DNA of 58,243 bases, taken from Actinomycetes bacterium. GTDB taxonomy: Bacteria > Actinomycetota > Actinomycetes > Propionibacteriales > Propionibacteriaceae. Of the stretch, positions 53,085 through 58,243 are shown piece by piece; the first letter of the stretch is position 1; every line of letters starts with the position of its first letter. A program made the translations under genes and the position numbers. The stretch spans positions 1-58,243 of the forward strand of contig JAEZVO010000019.1 in assembly GCA_023443125.1 (NCBI GenBank), read 5' to 3'. Below the pieces are notes generated by a model. The model was not told the origin of the DNA. It searched no databases and was given only the letters and a program-made list of their open reading frames with translations.

Positions 53085-54561
53085 CGTCGTCCGGCAACCC
53101 TTCACTCATGTAGTCGATGCCCGCGGCCTTGGCGGCGTGGTACTCCGCGTCGCGGATCTTGCGACGCTGGGCCGCCGGGCGCTGCGACTCGAAGCGCTCG
53201 TCCGTGCCACGGCGGCTCAGGATCTCGGCACCGGAGTCGATCTGCGGGGCGAAGTCGAACACCACGGCGTCCTCGCCGCCGACGGCCACCGCGTCGCCCG
53301 CGCGGGCGCCGATCTCGAGGAGCTTGTCCTCGACACCGAGGCGGTTGAGCCGGTCGGACAGGTACCCGACGGCCTCCGGGTTGTTGAAGTCGGTCTGGCG
53401 GATCCAGCGCTCCGGCTTCTCACCACGGACGCGCCACACGAACCCGCCCATGTCGTCGCCCTTCTTCTCGATGGTGAACTCGGTGCCGGCCTGCTTGCGG
53501 CCCACCGCCTTCGGGCGGATGACGGGACGCGGCTCCGGCGCGGGCATCGTCTGACGGCGCTCCTCGACGATCTCGGCCATCGCGAACTTCAGCTCGTTGA
53601 GCCCCTCTCCGGTCTTCGTGGAGATGGTGAACACGCGGTGGCCGGCGGCCTCGAGCTCGGGGCGGACGATGTCGGCCATCTCGTGCGCGTCGGGCAGGTC
53701 CACCTTGTTGAGCGCGACGAGGCGCGGTCGGTCCTCCAGACCGCCGTGTGCAGCGAGCTCGCCCTCGATGATCTCGAGGTCGGAGATCGGGTCGCGGCCG
53801 GGCTCGTAGGTGCCGAGGTCGATGACGTGGACGATGGCCTGACAGCGCTCGATGTGGCGCAGGAAGTCGAAGCCCAGACCCTTGCCCAGCGAGGCGCCCT
53901 CGATCAGGCCGGGCACGTCGGCCACCGTGTAGGTAGTGGCGCCGGCGAGCACGACGCCCAGGTTCGGCACGAGGGTGGTGAACGGGTAGTCGGCGATCTT
54001 CGGCCGCGCCCGCGAGATCGCGGCGATGAGCGAGGACTTGCCGGCGGACGGGAAGCCCACGAGGCCGACGTCGGCGACGACCTTCAGCTCCAGCTGGATT
54101 TCTCGGGACTCCCCTTCCTCGCCGAGCAGCGCGAAGCCGGGGGCTTTCCGCGTCGACGAAGCCAGCGCAGCGTTACCGAGGCCACCGCGCCCGCCCTCGG
54201 CGACGACGAACTCCTGGCCATCTTCGGTGAGGTCGGCCAATTGTTCCCCGGTGGTGTCATCGGTGACGACGGTGCCGCTCGGCACGCTGAGCACAATGTT
54301 CTCCCCCGCAGCGCCGTGCTTGAAGTCGCCTTGCCCGGGGTTCCCGTTACTCGCGCGACGGATGGACTGGCGGTGGAATTCGAGCAGCGTGTGCAGGCCA
54401 CCGTCGACGCGCAGGATGACGGACCCTCCGTTGCCGCCGTTGCCGCCGTCAGGGCCACCGAGTGGCTTGAACTTTTCGCGCTTCACAGAAGCACAGCCGT
54501 GTCCGCCGTTGCCGGCGGCGACGGTGAACCGCACGCGGTCTACGAACGAGGGAATGGCCAT
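53074..54561 (-). CDS. obgE: GTPase ObgE/CgtA
   Basis: The 495-residue GTPase has the glycine-rich Obg fold (GGPDGGNGGNGGSVILRVD), G1 GFPSAGKSSLIAAISR, G3 DVPGLIEGAS, G4 NKVDLPDA and a C-terminal OCT domain, as usual in actinobacteria. It acts in 50S assembly and stress control. It follows rpmA after a possible terminator. The OCT and GTPase parts look GC-richer than the N-terminal part. Confidence 0.95.
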   Translation of the reverse strand: MAIPSFVDRVRFTVAAGNGGHGCASVKREKFKPLGGPDGGNGGNGGSVILRVDGGLHTLLEFHRQSIRRASNGNPGQGDFKHGAAGENIVLSVPSGTVVTDDTTGEQLADLTEDGQEFVVAEGGRGGLGNAALASSTRKAPGFALLGEEGESREIQLELKVVADVGLVGFPSAGKSSLIAAISRARPKIADYPFTTLVPNLGVVLAGATTYTVADVPGLIEGASLGKGLGFDFLRHIERCQAIVHVIDLGTYEPGRDPISDLEIIEGELAAHGGLEDRPRLVALNKVDLPDAHEMADIVRPELEAAGHRVFTISTKTGEGLNELKFAMAEIVEERRQTMPAPEPRPVIRPKAVGRKQAGTEFTIEKKGDDMGGFVWRVRGEKPERWIRQTDFNNPEAVGYLSDRLNRLGVEDKLLEIGARAGDAVAVGGEDAVVFDFAPQIDSGAEILSRRGTDERFESQRPAAQRRKIRDAEYHAAKAAGIDYMSEGLPDDDED

Positions 54562-54592
54562 AGTGGCAAGCCTATCGTTTGGAGGAACACGA

Positions 54593-54616
54593 AAAGCGGC
54601 CCCGAAGGACCGCTTT
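54593..54616 (-). terminator. hairpin between rpmA and obgE
   Basis: AAAGCGG / CCGCTTT pair over 7 bp around a 10-nt loop, with a further T and GTG-rich sequence after it on the minus strand. It lies 19 nt beyond the rpmA stop and may partly terminate rplU-rpmA transcripts. Confidence 0.55.
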
Positions 54617-54634
54617 GCGCTAGAAACAGATTCG

Positions 54635-54886
54635 TCAGGCGGAGACGACGCTCACGACGCGACGGCCGCGCTTCACGCCAAACTGCACGCTGCCCTCAGC
54701 CAGTGCGAAGAGGGTGTCGTCGCCACCGCGGCCGACGTTGTCGCCGGGGTGGAACTGCGTGCCGCGCTGACGCACGATGATCTCACCCGCGCCGACGACC
54801 TCGCCGCCGAAGCGCTTCACGCCGAGGCGCTGCGCGTTGGAGTCGCGGCCGTTACGGGTGGAGGAAACGCCCTTCTTGGATGCCAT
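54635..54886 (-). CDS. rpmA: 50S ribosomal protein L27
   Basis: The 83-residue basic protein reads MASKKGVSSTRNGRDSNAQ at the start, and FGGEVVGAGEIIVRQRGTQ (in part) is the L27 hallmark. It sits near the peptidyl-transferase centre. It follows rplU by 13 nt, the universal order. Confidence 0.97.
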   Translation of the reverse strand: MASKKGVSSTRNGRDSNAQRLGVKRFGGEVVGAGEIIVRQRGTQFHPGDNVGRGGDDTLFALAEGSVQFGVKRGRRVVSVVSA

Positions 54887-54899
54887 GGTTCTTACTCCC

Positions 54900-55208
54900 T
54901 CAGCTCTCGATGCCGGTGATCTTCACCTGGGTGTAGCGCTGGCGGTGGCCAAGGCGCTTCTTGTAGCCGGTCTTGTTCTTGTACTTCATGATCCGGATCT
55001 TCGGACCCTTGGTTTCGCCGAGCACCTCTGCAGTGACGGAAACCTTGTCAAGGCCCTTGGCGTCGGAGGTGATCTTGTCACCGTCGACGAGCAGCAGGGG
55101 CTGCAGGTTGACGGTACCGCCGACCTCTTCGGACACCAGATCGATGTCGAGGATGTCGCCAACAGCAACCTTGTGCTGGCGTCCGCCGTTGCGCACGATT
55201 GCGTACAC
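54900..55208 (-). CDS. rplU: 50S ribosomal protein L21
   Basis: The 102-residue protein (M)YAIVRNGGRQHKVAVGD, with GPKIRIMKYKNKTGYKKRLG at the C-terminus, is L21. GTG 55208 has AAGGTAGG upstream. It heads the rplU-rpmA unit. Confidence 0.97.
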   Translation of the reverse strand: MYAIVRNGGRQHKVAVGDILDIDLVSEEVGGTVNLQPLLLVDGDKITSDAKGLDKVSVTAEVLGETKGPKIRIMKYKNKTGYKKRLGHRQRYTQVKITGIES

Positions 55209-55296
55209 GCCTGACCTACCTTCTTGGAAACTTTACTTCACGTTAACCAGTGCACCGGCATCACAACAGCGACACCCGGCAATGCACCGAGGGATT

Positions 55297-55325
55297 ACTC
55301 TACGACTTCGGCGGCACCTGGTCAA
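55297..55325 (-). promoter_or_regulatory. promoter of rplU-rpmA
   Basis: On the minus strand TTGACC (55320-55325), a 17-bp spacer and TAGAGT (55297-55302) form a good housekeeping promoter about 85-115 nt upstream of the rplU GTG. That leaves a leader of roughly 80 nt with no clear structure. Confidence 0.75.
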
Positions 55326-55402
55326 ACTACGGGCCCGTTATCTGGGGACGCACTCGACCATGGCCGCTACAACGTAGCGAATCAAGCCGCGACGATATCC
55401 GC

Positions 55403-57079
55403 TCAGGTCGTGATCACCACGGGCACGATCATGGGCCGACGTCGAAGCTTCTTCGAGACCCACTGCCCGATCGTGCGGCGCACCACCTGCTGGAGTCGGT
55501 GCGTGTCCTCCACGCCGTCGCGCATCGCCTCCTGCAGCGCGTCGTAGATCTGCAGATGTACCGCGTCGAACACCGTGTCTTCTTCGGCAAATCCACGGGC
55601 ATTGATGATGGGCCCGGAGATCACTTCCTTGTTGTGCAGGCTCACAACAGTGATGATCGAGATGAACCCTTCCTCGCCCAGGATGAGGCGGTCACTCACG
55701 GCGTCGGACACGTCGCCGACGGTGGAGCCGTCAACGAAGATGTAGCTCGCGTCGACTTTGCCGACCACCTTGGCCTGCCCCTTCGCCAAGTCGACGACGC
55801 CGCCGTCCTCGACGATGACGACGTTCTCTTCCGGGATGCCGGTCTTCTTCGCAAGATTGCCGTTTGCGACGAGGTGCCGCATCTCGCCGTGCACCGGCAT
55901 CACGTTCTTGGGGCGGAGAATGTTGTAGCAATACAGCAGCTCGCCCGCTGATGCATGCCCGGAGACGTGCACGAGCGCATTGCCCTTATGCACGACGTTG
56001 GCGCCGAGCTTCGTGAGCCCGTTGATCACGCGGTACACCGAGTTCTCGTTGCCCGGAATCAGCGAGCTAGCAAGCAGGACGGTGTCGCCCTCCCCCACCT
56101 CAATGTGCGGATGCTCACGGTTCGCGATTCGGCTGAGCGCGGCGAGCGGCTCGCCCTGGGAGCCCGTCGAGATCACCACTACTTCGTCGTCGCGGTAGTT
56201 GGAAAGGTCTTTCAGCTCGATCATGATGCCTGGCGGCACTTTGAGGTAGCCGAGATCACGCGCGGTGGACATGTTGCGCACCATCGAACGTCCCACGTAA
56301 CACACCTTGCGGCCGTGCTGTGCCGCCTGGTCGAGCACTTGCTGCACGCGGTGCACATGGCTGGCGAAACACGCGACGATGAGCTTGCCCTTGGCCTGAT
56401 CGAACACCCTGGTCATAGCGGGTTCGATGTCGACCTCGTGCGTCGTGAATCCTGGGGTTTCCGCGTTCGTGGAGTCGACGAGGAACAGGTCGACGCCCTT
56501 CGTCCCCAGTCGCGCGAACCCGCGCAGGTCTGTGATGCGGCCGTCGAGCGGCAGCTGATCCATCTTGAAGTCGCCGGTGTGCAGCACAACGCCAGCCTTC
56601 GTGCGGATGGCGACGGCGAGCGCGTCGGGGATGGAGTGGTTCACCGCGAGGAACTCGAACTCGTATCCGCCGACGCGGACCTCGTCGCCTTCTTTCACGT
56701 CGATGAGTTCGAAGTTCCGCAGCCGGTGCTCGCGCAGCTTGGCCGCGACGAACGCCAGCGTGAGGCGCGACCCGTAGACGGGGATGTCGGGGCGCATCTT
56801 CAGCAGGTACGGCACGGCGCCGATGTGGTCTTCGTGGCCGTGGGTAAGCACAAGCGCCACCACGTCGTCGAGGCGATCCTTGAGGTAGTCAAGGCCGGGC
56901 AGGATGAGATCGACGCCGGGGTGCGTATCCTCCGGGAACAGCACACCACAGTCGACGAGGGCGATCTCGCCGTCGATTTCGAAGGCCGTCATATTGCGCC
57001 CTACATCACCTAACCCGCCTAGAGGGATGACACGCAGTGTGCCGGGCTTCAGCTTCGGTGGCGTACGCAGTTCGGTCAT
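55403..57079 (-). CDS. rnj: ribonuclease J
   Basis: The 558-residue enzyme has the MBL/beta-CASP fold: LTHGHEDHIGAVPYLL, LHTGDFKMD, the HVHRVQQV beta-CASP motif, VSGHASAGELL and PVHGEMRHL, then the RNase J C-terminal domain. It has endo- and 5'-exonuclease activity on mRNA and rRNA precursors. ATG 57079 is preferred, as the frame upstream of it only shadows the divergent GNAT gene. The gap to that gene's start is just 33 nt. Confidence 0.94.
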   Translation of the reverse strand: MTELRTPPKLKPGTLRVIPLGGLGDVGRNMTAFEIDGEIALVDCGVLFPEDTHPGVDLILPGLDYLKDRLDDVVALVLTHGHEDHIGAVPYLLKMRPDIPVYGSRLTLAFVAAKLREHRLRNFELIDVKEGDEVRVGGYEFEFLAVNHSIPDALAVAIRTKAGVVLHTGDFKMDQLPLDGRITDLRGFARLGTKGVDLFLVDSTNAETPGFTTHEVDIEPAMTRVFDQAKGKLIVACFASHVHRVQQVLDQAAQHGRKVCYVGRSMVRNMSTARDLGYLKVPPGIMIELKDLSNYRDDEVVVISTGSQGEPLAALSRIANREHPHIEVGEGDTVLLASSLIPGNENSVYRVINGLTKLGANVVHKGNALVHVSGHASAGELLYCYNILRPKNVMPVHGEMRHLVANGNLAKKTGIPEENVVIVEDGGVVDLAKGQAKVVGKVDASYIFVDGSTVGDVSDAVSDRLILGEEGFISIITVVSLHNKEVISGPIINARGFAEEDTVFDAVHLQIYDALQEAMRDGVEDTHRLQQVVRRTIGQWVSKKLRRRPMIVPVVITT

Positions 57080-57112
57080 ACCCCCAACGCTATCGGACAA
57101 TAGACTGTGCGC

Positions 57113-57631
57113 ATGATCAACACGGTCCGTCTTGCCATGCCCGCCGAAGCTGTCGACGTCGCGCGCATCCAACGTCGCGTGTGGAACACACAGCCCAGCC
57201 TCGCTGTGATGCTCAACGAGGTCAGCGCCGAGCAGGCCACCCAACTGTGGCACGCGGCCATCACCCGTCCCCCACTGGCCACGATGCGGGTGCTCGTCGC
57301 ACTGGGCGACGCGGGCATCGTCGGGTTCGCCGTCACCAAGCCATCGGATGACCCCGACGCCGGCCCCACCGACGGTGAACTCGCGGAGCTGGTCGTTGAC
57401 CCCGACGCGCACGGGCAGGGCCACGGAACACGCCTCATGCAGGCCGCCGTGGACACGCTTCGCACCGACGGGTTCACCGTCGCCACCATGTGGGTTCCCA
57501 CTACCGACGACGTCATGCACGCGTTCTTGATCTCCGGCGGCTGGGGTGCCGACGGTGCCCACCAGGAAGCAGCCACCGAAGATGGCGAGCATTCGCTGAG
57601 GCTCACCCGGTTCCACACCAGGATTGCGTGA
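57113..57631 (+). CDS. GNAT-family acetyltransferase
   Basis: The 172-residue protein has the acetyl-CoA-binding motif ELVVDPDAHGQGHGTRLMQ (motif A, Q/RxxGxG/A) in the centre. The substrate is unknown. ATG 57113 or GTG 57107 could be used. A TAGACT box at 57101-57106 ends just before, so the transcript may be leaderless. It is divergent from rnj and followed by a repeat array. Confidence 0.8.
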   Translation: MINTVRLAMPAEAVDVARIQRRVWNTQPSLAVMLNEVSAEQATQLWHAAITRPPLATMRVLVALGDAGIVGFAVTKPSDDPDAGPTDGELAELVVDPDAHGQGHGTRLMQAAVDTLRTDGFTVATMWVPTTDDVMHAFLISGGWGADGAHQEAATEDGEHSLRLTRFHTRIA

Positions 57632-57653
57632 GGGAGAGCGGTTGGTTGTTGCC

Positions 57654-57692
57654 GGTGGTTGAGTGGCCCACGCAGTGGGCGTATTGAAACCC
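57654..57692. repeat. REP-like palindrome, AACCACC-type, inverted orientation
   Basis: GGTGGTTGAGTGGCCCAC and GTGGGCGTATTGAAACC form a palindrome just after the GNAT gene. It is related to the units at 729-1091. 57632-58243 holds only repeats and no credible gene. Confidence 0.7.
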
Positions 57693-57697
57693 GCCGG

Positions 57698-57820
57698 GAT
57701 GATTTCGATACGCGCCCTTCGGGCGCTACTCAATCATCTGTGGCGCGCGGACGCTACTCAATCATCAGGCATCCTTCCACCCGATGATTGAGCCGCCGCT
57801 GAAAGCGGCGAGTCGAAATC
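57698..57820. repeat. REP-like array A, AATCATC type
   Basis: It starts with the palindrome GATGATTTCGATACGCGCCC / GGGCGCTACTCAATCATC (57698-57738), then a half-unit (57750-57766) and an inverted unit GATGATTGAGCCGCC / GGCGAGTCGAAATC (57783-57820). It is nearly identical to array B at 57949-58102, which has one extra half-unit. Confidence 0.85.
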
Positions 57821-57830
57821 AGCTAGCGCC

Positions 57831-57913
57831 AAACTGCAAAACTCGCCATCAGCTGATCGCCTCGTGCAGCAATCACGCGTGAGCGCTCCAACTGATGTCT
57901 AGTTTTGCAGTTT
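57831..57913. repeat. 83-bp element with 22-bp terminal inverted repeats (copy c)
   Basis: The left arm 57831-57852 begins AAACTGCAAAACTCGCC and ends CAG. The right arm 57892-57913 pairs with it except for three central bases (GTCT instead of GGCG). The loop is 39 nt and includes the palindromes CACGCGTG and GAGCGCTC. It lies between arrays A and B. The left arm differs from copy b at a single base. Confidence 0.85.
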
Positions 57914-57948
57914 TCAGTTGCGCACGGCTCGCTCACACCTCTGATGTG

Positions 57949-58102
57949 GATGATTTCGATACGCGCCCTTCGGGCGCTACTCAATCATCGGTGATGCGCG
58001 GGCGCTACTCAATCATCTGTGGGGCGCGGACGCTACTCAATCATCAGGCATCCTTCCACCCGATGATTGAGCCGCCGCTGAAAGCGGCGAGTCGAAATCA
58101 TC
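57949..58102. repeat. REP-like array B, AATCATC type
   Basis: This repeats array A, starting with the same 41-bp palindrome. It adds one extra half-unit, GCGGGCGCTACTCAATCATC, then the shared 90-bp tail to GTCGAAATCATC. The duplication brackets the inverted repeat at 57831-57913. The last 140 nt of the window hold fragments of similar motif (TCTCGATAC) but no gene I can support. Confidence 0.85.
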
Positions 58103-58243
58103 CGTGGTGCGCTGGGAGGCGTCTCGATACAGTCATGATGGTGGTGTTCTGGGGCTCGCGTTTGGCTGTTCTCGATACTGCCGGGTGTGGCATTTAGCCG
58201 ATGTGTCGGCGTGGGTTCTGGGGCATTTTCCTAGTAGAGGCGT

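Noticed and set aside
57895..58197. 100-residue open frame over the repeat array
   Set aside because: It consists of translated REP units and part of the inverted repeat, has no family-like sequence, no ribosome site and no coding bias.

Overview
This window looks like chromosomal DNA of a high-GC Gram-positive bacterium (Actinomycetota). I infer something near the Propionibacteriaceae (Tessaracoccus/Arachnia-like), but the sequence alone cannot fix the genus. The grounds are high GC, many GTG starts, classic actinobacterial gene strings (phoH-ybeY-corC-era, hrcA-dnaJ-rsmE, rplU-rpmA-obgE-proB-proA-nadD-rsfS), DUF3097, DUF4192 and DUF5709 proteins, and intergenic REP-like palindromes. I see no phage, plasmid, CRISPR or rRNA signature.

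Layout. 1-1100: the right end of an ISL3-type insertion sequence that has cut off the 5' part of a secreted-protein gene, then REP-like palindromes around a long inverted repeat. 1105-5758 (minus): phoH, ybeY, an apparently internally deleted APC permease, a CNNM/CBS protein and era. 5845-8282: DUF5709, a queuosine-precursor transporter and a nitronate monooxygenase-like enzyme. 8285-11156: a lower-GC ABC cassette whose last gene overlaps the 3' end of tgt. 11059-15176 (minus): hrcA-dnaJ-rsmE-tgt with a CIRCE operator. 15433-21096: an MBL hydrolase, an IMPase-like phosphatase, DUF3097, a GntR(YtrA)/ABC operon and hemW. 21173-24208: a sugar ABC operon without its own ATPase. 24221-33365: lepA, rpsT, holA, comEC, comEA and leuS. 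33435-39759: PfkB kinase, DUF4192, an anchored protein, a DMT transporter, an L,D-transpeptidase, a putative glycosylase and a DUF45 peptidase. 40008: tRNA-Ala(GGC). 40228-44992 (minus): a HemC-HemD fusion, a histidine phosphatase, rsfS, nadD, a 44-residue membrane ORF and proA. 45022-51804: a very GC-rich block with a PQ-loop protein, an MFS transporter and a LacI-regulated sugar ABC operon. 51993-57079: proB, obgE, rpmA, rplU and rnj. 57113-58243: a GNAT acetyltransferase, then a repeat array around another long inverted repeat.

Functionally, most genes are housekeeping: ribosome assembly and translation, RNA decay, stress regulation, proline and NAD synthesis, tetrapyrrole synthesis and DNA uptake. 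The accessory parts are two sugar importers, two export-type ABC systems, and the IS/REP/inverted-repeat material. The transporter at 6337 and Tgt at 12273 together suggest queuosine salvage.

The best candidates for something new are: (1) a family of three 81-83-bp elements with 22-bp terminal inverted repeats at 792-872, 15291-15372 and 57831-57913, whose arm sequences differ but co-vary; (2) a hydroxymethylbilane synthase domain lacking the cofactor cysteine, fused to HemD; and (3) an apparent GC mosaic whose edges fall inside proA and obgE.
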